Positions 1 through 9,560 are shown, counted from the first letter of the stretch. The stretch is DNA of 10,552 nucleotides from Smittium mucronatum (GCA_001953115.1 LSSL01001308.1:1-10552), one strand, 5' to 3'. Made by a program: numbers and translations. Notes: generated by a model from the sequence alone, not told the origin.

Positions 1-930
1 TTTAACCTGTATCTCCCACGCATCCCCCCCCTTCTTTTCCAAACCTTCCTTATTCTTTTCTTTTTGCTTTATTTATATTATTTATCAAGTATGAACAAAA
101 TAAATGAGAAATTTTCTTTCCCGTTGTAAATCAAGTATCATGGTAATTGTCGTTAATATGGCAGTTACCAGCTATTTCTCGCTTTCCTCTACTAAACTCC
201 ACATTTATTTTTTTTAAAATCTTATTCGACTGTTATTAAAAAATCAACCCCTTTTTTCATTCCTCCTTCACTTTTTTTTGAGCAACAAATCGAAAAAGAA
301 AAAAAAACCAAGCATGTTTAGGTTTACCACCTCCTCCTCCTCCCCCCATCCCCATGTTTGCGATATTGCAGTTTTGATTCCAAAAAAATATATATATATT
401 AAAAATTCTCAGATTCCATTCATTCTATTTCAAAAAAAAAAAATTCTTTTCAGGAATACAATCTTTTTTTAATAATAATAAAAAAAATAGATACACATAA
501 TTTCAAAAAACATATTACAACACGATCAAAACTCCTTCAAACCCTAGACATCAACCTGGTCACTTTTTTATTTCCCTTTTTTTTCCAGCTTGCTGTTTTA
601 TAATACCAGTGTAAAGATTAGTAAACCCTCCATCATATCTTTAAACAAATAGTGTATTTAATGTAGGGCAGTAAACCAAAATTTCAATACCTTTACACCT
701 CTCGTTGAATCCCCCCCCCCTCTCCTCTCCCTCCGTCTTTTCTTTCCCGCAAATTCCTAAAAGAAAAGTTCGATAGTAGCCAATTATAACATTTATAAAA
801 TTTAATGATATAAATATAAACTAAAAATAAACCCAACCCCAACCCCATCTGCCCTCACCCCTTGGTCATATTTAGATTTATAATTAGTGATATTATTTAA
901 AAAATAATAAACAAAAAAATATATATTTGA
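1..930. other. Low-complexity pyrimidine-rich non-coding block
   Basis: This stretch is built from C/T-rich tracts alternating with A/T-rich ones, and G is scarce on the + strand. It has a run of eight C at 24-31, a CTC/CCT-rich tract at about 330-352, ten consecutive C at 711-720 followed by CTCTCC-type sequence, and several A runs of nine or more. A 64-codon open frame from 278 to 472 exists, but its translation is low complexity (poly-Lys, poly-Ser) and simply mirrors the homopolymers, so it is not called as a gene. No RNA gene or transposon end was recognised. It resembles intergenic or subrepeat DNA of a eukaryote. Confidence 0.7.
832..861 (-). other. Putative G-quadruplex motif
   Basis: Five C runs of three or four bases lie at 832-834, 837-840, 843-846, 852-854 and 858-861 on the + strand. 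Read on the minus strand they are G runs of 4, 3, 4, 4 and 3 separated by loops of 3, 5, 2 and 2 bases. This meets the usual G3+N1-7 criterion with one spare run. It stands out because the flanks are almost pure A/T. A role (replication, transcription, chromatin) is not shown by the sequence. The CCCCAA-like periodicity covers only about two and a half units, so it is not called a telomere. Confidence 0.5.
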
Positions 931-1116
931 TTCGAAAATTCTGAAAAAAATTTCAAACATACCAAAAGTCCATACTTCTTAATAAAAACTCCGAATCAGA
1001 GATTTGAAATGCGACCTTTTACTAGATCGAATCACGTACCATTCGAATTTGCGAGATACAATCCTGGAATTACACCATTATTGAGATTCTCTCGGTTTTC
1101 CTGCCATCTAAACTGA
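931..1116 (+). other. Short open stretch of doubtful coding status
   Basis: A frame on the + strand is open for 61 codons from just after a TGA (928-930) to a TGA at 1114-1116, with the only internal ATG at 1009, which would give a 35-residue peptide. The translation (for example NHVPFEFARYNPGITPLL) is not low complexity, but the opposite strand is also fairly open here because the region is GC-richer, so direction is unresolved. It lies just downstream of the minus-strand relic and may be the far edge of the same inserted block. No family was recognised. Confidence 0.15.
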
Positions 1117-1155
1117 CTTTATATGGCCATAAATACACGATGGAAAAAAAAAATT

Positions 1156-2280
1156 TCATCCACCAAAAGCATTTTTAGGATTGTCGGAAGCGGAATTCCC
1201 ATACCAGTTAGACTGGTATAAGTCTTTGCTTCGGGATTGTTGTTGTGCAGCCAAAGGCGAGGCAACGTTAGACATACTATTACTAGTATCCCTTTCGCCC
1301 TCACTCAGTAGAGACTTTAGGGCAGGTATTACTCCCTTACTCCACCTATCTACACTTCACCCGTTGCTCCCTGTACTGACAACACTTAGTGTTTGTACAG
1401 CCCCCACGGTATGAATAATAGGCGAGAGCCTTACCATGGGGGCTGGGATCAGAATTTAACGAAAGTCCCAGTAAGGATGATACAATATCTTCCATGACCG
1501 GTTCGCCTGCTAAATTTACTTACGGGTCTAAGTCTTCGCCTAGTTAAAGGACTCCAATAGAGCACGAAGCTGAAGCCTCACTATCCCTATTTTCGGCTAC
1601 CTCTCGCCAAGCGTCCACCTCCGGGACAAATCCATACGGATAAGCACCAGACTCGACCAGCTCATGATCGCGCTTAATCATGCCCATAGCACTATTAAAG
1701 CTAATTCCACTACTAATTAATAAACGGACTAATGGGTAATGATCCTAGTCCACGAAAGAATTACACTAACAATCCCTGACTACACCAACACGAATAATAT
1801 AAAATTATTTATTTTCACAAAAGACCAAAAAACTATACTAGACTAGACTACGATTATAAAATGACTATAACCAGTCTGCAAGCGTACTAAGACTTTCAGA
1901 CTACCAAAAGGGTGTAGCTTCACCTAGGACGAAAAATGACGCGTCCTACCACTTTAGGATACATTATTTCTTCCAAGGAGTGAAATGCCTTGCCGTGATT
2001 TAGGGAATAAAGCATTGTACTTTTAAATCTTCACTATACTTAAACTTCGTAAAGCGTTGTAATATTCATTTTTTGGGAGTAATAAATTTTAAAAAAAAGC
2101 ATTCTTAATCGAAAGAGTGAAACCTCAGATGTGATCAAACCTATAATAGAAGAAACTGGACTTCTAGGCATGGACTGAGATATTTAAGTGCGCAGATCCA
2201 CCATTCAACCATGATAGAAAGCTTCTTTGCCCAGCATCCATTTTTTGAAACTTCAAGCCGATCGAACCCACGTTTTAGTA
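1156..2280 (-). pseudogene. Broken coding relic of unrecognised protein in a GC-richer island
   Basis: On the minus strand this island holds long protein-like reading stretches. One frame is open for 66 codons from 1744 to 1547 (it contains RDHELVESGAYPYGF), and after stops at 1546-1544 and 1522-1520 it is open again for 57 codons from 1519 to 1349. A second frame is open from 1455 to 1360, and after one TGA (1359-1357) for another 66 codons to a TGA at 1158-1156, ending Ser/Asn/Gln-rich (SNWYGNSASDNPKNAFGG). The two frames overlap, which implies a frameshift around 1360-1519. Farther upstream, about 1900-2280, weaker open pieces continue. Local GC reaches roughly 55% (1561-1620) against about 17% in nearby spacer. 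I do not recognise the family. A host gene, a transposon gene or an integrated viral gene are all possible. The breaks mean it cannot encode a full product. Confidence 0.45.
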
Positions 2281-2289
2281 GGCATTTAT

Positions 2290-3120
2290 TTATTTTTTGA
2301 TTTTTTTTTAAATTTGAATTTAATTATGAGGTCCACATTATAATCAATCTTGTGATCGTTCAACTCAAACCTAACTATTCATCTAAAGCGACTCAATTTA
2401 TGTAAATACTAGGGAAAATCACATTTAATAGAGGTCTTTTGGTTAGTAGACTCACTTTATTCCAGCATTCCAAGATAGTTAGTAGCACAGAACTTTTTTT
2501 AAAATTTGGATGGACGTTTTTTGCCTATAGATTACTCTTAATGTGGTTTTTTTTAGCTTTGATTTAAATAGTGCTAAATTTTATTGAAATTCGATTACGA
2601 AAAAAATTAAAGTAAATAAATTTACATGTGAAAAGTCACCGCTTTTATACCTAGACTCATAAGTGATATCTGAATAGTTGTTTCTGAAACAAAAAGCATT
2701 AGATATCAATTTATTAATATTTTGCAAATCATCTTAGCAAAAAAGCCGTGAAATGCTAATAAAAAATCAAATGCTATGAATCTCAATATCGTATAAATGA
2801 ATTTTTTTTTTTTTGCAATTATTGTTTTTTTATATTTTTATTGTATTCTAATTTGAAATTCCAATTTGAAATATTTAAAAATCTATCAGATAAATAAAAA
2901 TTTGGATTTCAAAATACAAAAAAAAAATTTTTTTTGGCAACATGCTGAAAGATAATCAATTAAAGATCGGATTTTTATTTTCAGTTTGATAACCTCGTTA
3001 TTTTAGGACAAGAGGGTCAAAGGTTATACCAAATGTTCAGTTTATGCAAACAGTTTATTAAAGTTTGGTTATTTTTTTAGTCATATAGTAGAAAGGTTGG
3101 ATAATATTAATTCACTACAG
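2290..3120. other. AT-rich spacer, nothing recognisable
   Basis: This stretch contains homopolymers, such as about thirteen T at 2802-2814 and a self-complementary A-run/T-run junction near 2919-2936, and very short open frames only. Its right part (about 3040-3126) shows weaker similarity to the reverse complement of about 3960-4050, suggesting that the inverted repeat listed separately may extend outward. I see no gene or RNA here. Confidence 0.6.
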
Positions 3121-3126
3121 TATTAA

Positions 3127-3253
3127 TACATCAAACCAAAAAGCTACATTTCAAACTGAAATTTCATCTTTCTAGCCCTATAAAATATTTTTCAATTAGT
3201 GATTGGGCACTAAAAACACATTAATTTGCCCCAAATATCGGTTTATTTATTTA
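3127..3253 (+). repeat. Left arm of long inverted repeat
   Basis: This arm is the reverse complement of 3834-3958 at high identity, estimated by eye at about 85-90% over some 115 bp with small indels. It includes a perfect 21-base block at 3208-3228 that pairs with 3860-3880, and another perfect 16-base block covering TTCAATTAGTGATTGG. Several differences between the arms are transitions (GGGCAC against GGACAC, TGCCCC against TGTTCC). Arm length and spacing fit the terminal or subterminal repeats of a non-autonomous DNA transposon, or a foldback element. Confidence 0.9.
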
Positions 3254-3405
3254 ATTGGTTATATTTTTTCCTTTTTAAATCTTTCGTCTCCATATGTGAT
3301 AAGCGCTCCGATTTATCTATATTTATACAAATATATTAGCTAATTTCAAATATTTAACCAATGTTATGTTAAATTTTCAAAGCCGCATAAATATCGGCCA
3401 TCAAA

Positions 3406-3600
3406 ATGACACGAAATGACCCTCCAAAGACAAAAGTTAAAAAAATCGGGGAAGGTAACAGTAAAGTTTTTTCAGAAGCAAAAAGCACCCGATGAAGCTT
3501 TGGCAACAAATTGAAAGTGAAGAATATACCAGATATCGAAAAAAATGAGAAACGAAGAGGTCTATTTAGACAAGGAAAGTTGACTTTTTTTTATGAATAA
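3406..3600 (+). pseudogene. Lys-rich relic frame with a C-terminal PIP-box-like motif
   Basis: From an ATG at 3406 a frame runs 64 codons to TAA (3598-3600), interrupted once by TGA at 3493-3495 (codon 30). The product would be strongly basic and hydrophilic, with clusters such as KTKVKK and EKNEKRRG. It ends in RQGKLTFFYE, where Q-G-K-L-T-F-F-Y fits the PCNA-interacting pattern Q-x-x-[ILM]-x-x-[FY]-[FY] preceded by basic residues. It sits centrally in the loop of the inverted repeat. The TGA could be a mutated CGA or TGG. The basis is one short motif and a mostly open frame in AT-rich DNA, so it may be chance; no family was recognised. Confidence 0.3.
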
Positions 3601-3833
3601 TGGGAGTTTCATATAATAAAAGGTTACAAGACTATTTTTTAGATGATAAATACTAGTTCTTTATATGAATATTTTTAATCCCTCTTTTAAAAGCTTATTA
3701 TTTATGCCTCAATGTTAGGAATAGAGATTTCAGAAAATAAAACAAATCGGCCAGAATCCTTGATAAAAACTCAAATTAAATATTTGTTAACGAAAAAAAA
3801 AGTCTTTGAATAAAATTAAACAGAAATATTTTA

Positions 3834-3958
3834 TTAAATAAATGGGCTGATATTTGGAACAAATTAATGTGTTTTTAGTGTCCAATCACTAATTGAAATA
3901 TTTTTTAGGGCTACATATGTAATTTCAGTTTTAAATGTAGCTTTCTGGTTTGATTTAT
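3834..3958 (-). repeat. Right arm of long inverted repeat
   Basis: This is the partner of 3127-3253. The centre between the arms is 580 bp (3254-3833). Weaker complementarity appears to continue outside both arms for some tens of bases (TCACTA-containing sequence near 3112 and its complement near 3970), so the element ends are not sharply defined and no target-site duplication could be fixed. A transcript through the whole unit could fold into a long hairpin. Confidence 0.9.
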
Positions 3959-5753
3959 AAAGATTATAGTGACTTAAATATGCTACCCTATAATTTAGTA
4001 TTTCATTTTTTTATGTGCTATTTATTCCTATTTGCAAACATTAAAATGATAAAATTAGCCAATTTATAGAATAAACCAATTGAAATCTAAATCTTTTTGT
4101 TAAATTCAAAGTGGGATATATGGGAAATTATTTCCAAAAATTGATCTTTTTTTAATTTGTAAACTATTTTTTATGGCGTTATTCAGTCATTGCCTTACAA
4201 ATAAAAGAGTATAAAATTATTGAAACTAACAAATTCCTAATAAAATATTTTTATTGCGATTATAATTCCGTATTATTCTATAAATTTTCTCTTTATAATA
4301 GAGAAATATTCAAAATCTAGATAATCAGTTATCTTTAAATAGTAAAGCTCTCCCTATCAAAGAAAATTCACAAATAGCATATTTCTTAAATTAATTGATA
4401 ATTATAGATATTCCTATTGAAAGTAGTTATTAGTCAGAATTTAAAAATAAAAAATCCACAATAATACCCAAACTAAAAATAAAAAGCATTAATTCAATAA
4501 ATTAGAAATCATGTAATTCGCTTATTTTTAAGATTTTTCTGTATATTTTTAAAAGCTAAGTCAATTAATCGGCACAAACTCTATTAAACTTCTTTCAACA
4601 GAAATCTTTATCTGGTTGGGAAAAAACTCAAAACCTATTTTAATCTATTAAACCCCTATATTCCCGTATAAGTTTTTTTGTCACATTTTTCATTTTGAAT
4701 TAAAATCTCTATTTAAATTATTGAAAAATGACCCCAAAATTTTACAAGCTCATGAATTATATTATAATAAACTATACCAATTAATGTTATTTAAAAAGAT
4801 AGATTCTTCAAAAAAACGCCACAAGTACATTATATATTCCTCAATAGTAAATTAAATACATCTAATAATTAATTATTATAGTAATAAAAACAATTATCTG
4901 CCCTAAATTATGATTAAATACCAATAAAACTATTTTTGAAGCAAAAAATTGATTTTTTCAACCATAGAAATGTATTTTTATGCTTAAATCCAAAAATTAA
5001 AGATATATTCTAAAAATTTTTGACTAAAAGTATTAGCGTTTAATATTTCATACCCCCAAAATAAAAAAAAATCTATTTAATGGCTATAAACTAACATTAA
5101 ATCAAAAAAAATTGATTATATTTTAGTAAAATTTTTAATCCAATCAATTTAAAGAATTTAATATATTGGAATTTACGCGCCTGAAATTAAGTTCAAATGA
5201 AATTGATAATAAAATGTGATTTTGGTTTTTTGGAATATAAAATTCAGAAATAAGAATAAAAAAGCTCAATTAATTTTTCTATATAAAACAGGGTAGAAAA
5301 AAGTAAACGCATCATGTAAAAAAATCCCAAATTCCAAAATTTCAAACTCTTTAAACTGTAATCTTCACAATATTTTTTTGATTACTTTTAATTCTTATGG
5401 AGAATAGAGATCAAATTCGCTGTGTAAAAATATCTGAAGATCAAATATATCATTGAAAAGATGAATTAATGAATTTTTCGGTAAAGTATAAATCATTAGA
5501 ATAGAAAACATTGGATAAGCAAAAGCGATTATAAAAGAACAATAGTTAAATTTAGAAACAGTACCTACAATTTTAATATATTAATATTTAAAATAGTAGA
5601 TGGATAATTCTATCTACAAAAAATTTCGATCCACATGTGCCCTTAAAACGGACGAATTGTAACAGAGCCATATTTAAGAAGCTTGATAATAGAGGAATAT
5701 CAAGGAATAATTAATTTTTAAAAATAGATGATATATATATAACCAAAATTTTA
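3959..5753. other. Very AT-rich spacer
   Basis: Some 1.8 kb of DNA at roughly 17-25% GC by inspection has stops dense in all frames. I saw no RNA gene, tandem array or transposon end. The rightmost few hundred bases may include the N-terminal, DNA-binding part of the adjoining MULE transposase, since such proteins normally have 150 or more residues before the point where I can align this one, but nothing there is convincing. Confidence 0.6.
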
Positions 5754-7055
5754 CAGATTATAGATGATAAATACTCAAATTTTTAATAAAATCAAAAATA
5801 AATTGACAAAGATAAAAAATTGCTCTAAATTTCCTCGTAAAAATTGATACGAGCCTATATGTAATGGCACAAAAAAAATTATTCAGTAACTAAAATTGAT
5901 TATTTGGAAATATCTGGTGAATTTGAATATGTATTTTTGCTCTCAAGTAATTCTTCCAAAAAATTTCTAAGTTTCCTATCAATAATTTGTCTTGATAAAT
6001 GCCACACAAAAATTATTGATAGTGATTAGTTGCTATTCACAAGTTATGAAGCTGATAGAAATATAATTTCTTTTTATTCATCTTTGATCCAATAAAAAAT
6101 GTAAAAAAATTAATAATTTCCTTATAAACCTCTCCATAGACCTAAATACTCATCAATAATCCAATATAACAATTATTAGCGATAGTGGGAATAGCTTAAT
6201 AAATCCAGTACAAGAATACGTTACTCTTGAAACTCATTATTATTGTATTTATAATATTTTAAAAATACATATAAAACTGAATTTAAAGCAAAAAAAAATG
6301 TATTGTATAGAAATCATCAAAATCCGAGAATTAATCGAAATTTAAAGCATCAATAAATCAATTAAAACAAAATTACAAACATCATGTCAATATATATCTA
6401 ACATAAATCCAAAAATCGCTCGATATTCTATATAGATGCAGCTATATTTGGTCACTTTACCTCCAAAATATCTGAAGCCATGAATTCTTGGATAAAAGAT
6501 CTAAAAAGGGAGCCAACTTTAATGGTATTGAATCTCTTTATCGGAAAATCAAATGAAATATTGTAAAACAGATTTAAAAAATATCAAAAAATAAAAGAAA
6601 TAATCCATTCTAATTTAATAAAAAATTAATACACAGGTTTTAAAAGATTTTAAATTATTTCTTGGCTTTTTAAGTAATAATATGGACTATTATGAATTCA
6701 TGAATTCAATAAAATATTTAAATACAAGAATAGTAAACATCGAGAGAGAAAAAATTATTTTTGATTCAAATAAGGCATTTGTATAACCTTAACATCACAT
6801 ATTTTCTAGATATAACTACACTGTTATAGACATCAAAGATTATTTTCACCATTAAAGGTTTGCATATAATCTTAAATTGGCTTTTTCAGGATATATAGAT
6901 AATGTCAATCTACTAATTTTGGAATCTAGACCCATATTACCGCATTCCAATAAAGTTAGAACGAGTAGAAATAGTTCTAAAAAAGGAAAAAATGTAATGC
7001 AGAAAAACGTTCGGTTTTTGCAAAGTTAAAGGACATAATACCATAACATTTCCAC
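5754..7055 (+). pseudogene. Decayed Mutator-like (MULE) transposase
   Basis: MULE transposases are DDE enzymes that cut and paste elements with long inverted repeats. Consecutive family features appear in order, but in different frames. YLEISGEFEYVFL at 5901-5939 leads into IICLDKCHTK (about 5982-6011), the segment carrying the first catalytic Asp (5994-5996). TIISDSGNSLINPVQEY (6169-6219) carries the second Asp (6181-6183) and is followed by the HYYC segment (6235-6246). IFGHFTSKISEAMNSW (6444-6491) corresponds to the conserved GH-TSN-ES-N block. A poorly preserved SWIM-like area follows near 6766-6870. The frame is then open again at 6856-7026 and ends in a zinc-knuckle relic FCKVKGHN (7016-7039) whose last Cys is replaced by Phe. 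Stops (6027-6029, 6093-6095, 6343-6345, 6564-6566) and at least four frame changes kill it. The N-terminus is uncertain. Confidence 0.87.
7010..7051 (+). other. Zinc-knuckle (CCHC) relic at the MULE C-terminus
   Basis: The reading FCKVKGHNTITF matches the second half of the C-x2-C-x4-H-x4-C knuckle that closes many MULE transposases: Cys at 7019-7021, Gly-His-Asn at 7031-7039, and Phe at 7049-7051 where the final Cys is expected. The preceding open stretch (6856-7026, another frame) is Ser/Lys/Arg-rich, as the linker before such knuckles usually is. A deletion of a few bases around 7012-7017 would account for both the frame change and the missing first Cys. This fixes the 3' limit of the transposase at about 7055. 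Confidence 0.6.
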
Positions 7056-7600
7056 TAAAAAAAACTTCAAAAAATCAATAATTCATGCATTTTGAATTTT
7101 TTTAAATTTTTTTTTCAATATGTTAATATTTTTTAAATGGAAAAGAAAATATAATGACAATATTATTTGAATAAAAAAATAGAACAATTTATTCAATTTT
7201 AATCAATATAAATATTCGAAAATATGACAATGAAATAATTATAACTAGTAATAATAAAACTTTTCATTAAGTTAAAAATAAAGAATTAATTTTAACAGAG
7301 CGTGAGTCAAGGGTGGTTAATTGTTATAAAAAATATATAAATTACTACTTCGTAATGATTTTTTAATATTATACTTATTATAATTTGAAATATTCATATC
7401 ACCATGCCATTTGATGGATTTTTGGATAATATTGGGGAAAAATATTGATGAGGGAAAATATTTATTGACAATTTCAGTTTTGATTTAAGTTCAGGTATGA
7501 AAAAAAAAATCGGTTGAATTTAAAGAAAAATATATACGAATTAATAAAAAAGATGGATTTTTTAGTTTAATACAATTAATTTAAAAAGTATAGAGGAAGT
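7056..7600. other. AT-rich flank of the MULE relic
   Basis: No gene was seen. A slightly GC-richer patch at about 7298-7320 (containing GAGCGTGAGTCAAGGGTGG) is followed by a small hairpin-like ATTAC...GTAAT at about 7342-7356. The patch could mark an element boundary, but I found no inverted copy of it upstream of the transposase, so no terminal repeat is claimed. Confidence 0.4.
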
Positions 7601-8290
7601 TCTATAGGCATGGTAAAGACGTGATTTGAACTTCGATTAATTATTTAACTATTAATTAAATTTTAATTCATTTGATTGTATTTCTTGGTGGTTGAATGTT
7701 TAGAGATAGATTAATGAGAATATTAGTTTAGTTGTGTTTTTTGATTATATAGATTATTGAAATTTTGAGTTGATAATATCATCATAAATTTTGATGGTGA
7801 TTTGAAATAGTGGATTTAAGTTTTAAAAAAATATTTGGGTATTGGAGGGAAGTAATATTGGCTTTGGATACGATGTTTGAGTTACGATGTCGATTTTTAC
7901 GCATAGGTTAAGATTCTAGGATAGATTCTTTTTATTATTTATAAGATGGGATGTGAGAGTTATGTTAAGCTGCGTTGATTTGAGTTGGGTTGAGTATATT
8001 TGGTATGGAATGTGATATTTGATTTGATTTGAATATAATTTGAAGTATATTTTTAATTTTAGCTCTACTGAGATGGGATTAGATGTTTAGTTGTATTGAT
8101 TTAATTTTGGGTGGGTGTTTGAGATAAGTTGTAACCTTTTCATATTGCTATATTGGGGTAGTTAAGAAGGCATAGGATGTTTTATTTAAGCTAAAATGTT
8201 TAGTCAGGACGTCCATTTTTGAATGTTACGGATTTTTTGAGTTGAAATTTCCGATTTAAGTTTGAGTGAAATCAACGGGCTGGTATGTAA
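7600..8290. other. C-poor, G/T-rich strand-asymmetric block
   Basis: The + strand is strikingly short of C while G stays common: 7801-7860 and 7981-8040 contain no C at all, and 7681-7740 contains one. Short TTTGA-type repetition occurs at about 8015-8033. On the minus strand the same bias lowers TAG and TGA frequency, so frames look open (for example from an ATG at 8216-8214 for 22 codons to TAG at 8150-8148, then further stretches with few stops). That openness is expected from composition and is not taken as a gene. I recognise no protein family in it. Confidence 0.55.
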
Positions 8291-8299
8291 AATTTCATT

Positions 8300-9560
8300 T
8301 TAGTATGATCCAACAACCTTGATCAGCTTTATATTTAGTATTATTTTTTCAAGATCGTATATGTTTAATATTTATTTTTGTTTAGTGTTTAATGTGTCTA
8401 TTTTTGAAAGGAATTTACCATTTAGATCAATCATTTTATAATAAGATTTGAATATTTATTTTACAACTTTTTGCAGCATCTATTTTTTATCATATTAACT
8501 AATAATTAGCTCGTAATATATACTTTAAACTTTAAAAAAAAAAAATTGTTTAATTGTTTAATTTTTTATAAGTTTTATATTTTATCTTGAAAAAAATACT
8601 TATATATTTTTATTGTTATGATCTCGATTCAATTTCCATACTTTCTCTAATAAAGCTCCCATAAATCAAGCAATTATTCACTGAAGCTTTTTTACAATAT
8701 AAAATTCATATTTTTCCTTTTGATTTTAGTAAAAATTATCAACTTGTTAAGCTAAATGTATCTAACATGTTTAATATGATTAAACTCTATAATGGTTTTT
8801 TTCAAACATTATTTTTCATTTGAATACTTTTGCGAGTCATTTATAATTTTAAGATCCAAAATAAATGACATAATAATTTAAATTTAGTGGCATATATTAC
8901 TATAACTCAATATTTTTCGTGGCATAAAAATATAAATAGTGGCATAAAAAGACATTTTTATGGTTGAAAAAATCACATGCGCGCCCAAATGTGTAATTTT
9001 GGATCATTTGAAATAATATATATATAATTAAATACAGTTTCTGAAACCATAATTTTTTTAACTGCTCAGCTCTCCTCTTTATTTGGATTTGGTGGAGATA
9101 GTACCATTTCAGAAAAGAAAAAAAAAATTTCAAATTTTGCATTCAAAACTTTGAGAATATTCACTATTTTTTAAAATCAATTTTACATAAGTCCAATATT
9201 GTAAAATATGTATTAAAATGAGATATTCGGGTAAACATTTCAATGAAATTTCGGAGGCAATAAAAATAATAAAAATTTCTGATATTTCTAATAAATATAG
9301 AATACTTATATACCATTCAAGCCAGTCAAAGTATGATAATCAATATGAATTTAAAAAAGGGCACATCGATTAAATTATCATTGGAGATTATATGGAAATT
9401 TTTTAAAGAGAAGGCTCTAATAACAATAAAATATATGGTAGGGATGAGATATGAAAATTCAATTATAAACAAAGAAAAAATTAAGTAAGAGAATGTTAAA
9501 AGGGGTTAAATTTTAGAATATCATATATAATATTTTTATTTATATTTTTATAATAGTTCC
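8300..9560. other. AT-rich spacer with short repeats
   Basis: No gene is called. An 80-codon minus-strand frame (9142-8900) is Phe/Leu/Tyr/Lys-rich as AT-rich random sequence predicts, and resembles nothing known. Small features are a direct repeat of ATTGTTTA near 8546-8562 and three copies of GTGGCATA at 8887-8894, 8919-8926 and 8939-8946. There is an isolated GC-rich spot (ATGCGCGCCC) near 8977-8987. The piggyBac 5' end and its TTAA-flanked terminal repeat should lie in or near the right part, but could not be located. Confidence 0.5.
8887..8950 (+). repeat. Short degenerate direct repeat, GTGGCATA units
   Basis: GTGGCATA occurs at 8887-8894, 8919-8926 and 8939-8946; the last two extend to a shared GTGGCATAAAAA spaced 20 bases start to start. 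Three copies of an 8-mer in 60 bases is more than expected in such AT-rich sequence, but the unit is short and no wider array exists. Confidence 0.35.

Larger units (their letters stand above)
3127..3958. mobile_element. Probable non-autonomous inverted-repeat element (MITE/foldback type)
   Basis: The element is defined by two arms of about 125 bp flanking a 580-bp centre, giving an inner unit of about 830 bp. The centre carries no recognisable transposase, only the Lys-rich relic frame at 3406-3600. The superfamily cannot be named. Long terminal inverted repeats are typical of Mutator-like elements, and a MULE transposase relic lies about 1.8 kb downstream, but I saw no shared sequence linking the two. 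An inverted segmental duplication unrelated to transposition is the main alternative. Confidence 0.55.

Noticed and set aside
278..472. 64-codon + strand open frame
   Set aside because: The translation is poly-Lys and poly-Ser followed by A/T-driven residues and mirrors the homopolymers; no motif or context supports a gene.
831..861. CCCCAA-like units suggesting an interstitial ciliate-type telomere
   Set aside because: Only about two and a half imperfect units are present and they lie inside the window; reported instead as a G-quadruplex motif.
1310..1400. Cys-rich reading on the minus strand resembling a CXC or fungal Zn2Cys6 cluster (CCQYREQRVKC)
   Set aside because: It needs several Cys to be mutated and has many stops just after; the overlapping frame continuing to TGA at 1158-1156 is longer and more protein-like.
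1181..1414. 77-codon + strand frame and a 61-codon minus-strand frame (1304-1119) in the same island
   Set aside because: Both overlap the longer minus-strand relic in other frames, and their Leu/Ser-rich or mixed sequences have no recognisable domain; they are best explained as shadows.
2255..2280. GGGTTCGATC on the minus strand, resembling a tRNA B box
   Set aside because: The flanking bases do not form the T-arm stem and no D arm or acceptor stem is present.
8015..8033. TTTGA microsatellite
   Set aside because: Only about three units; part of the general G/T-rich composition of the block.
8900..9142. 80-codon minus-strand open frame
   Set aside because: Composition (Phe, Leu, Tyr, Lys) is what AT-rich random sequence gives; no motif, and no coding neighbour.
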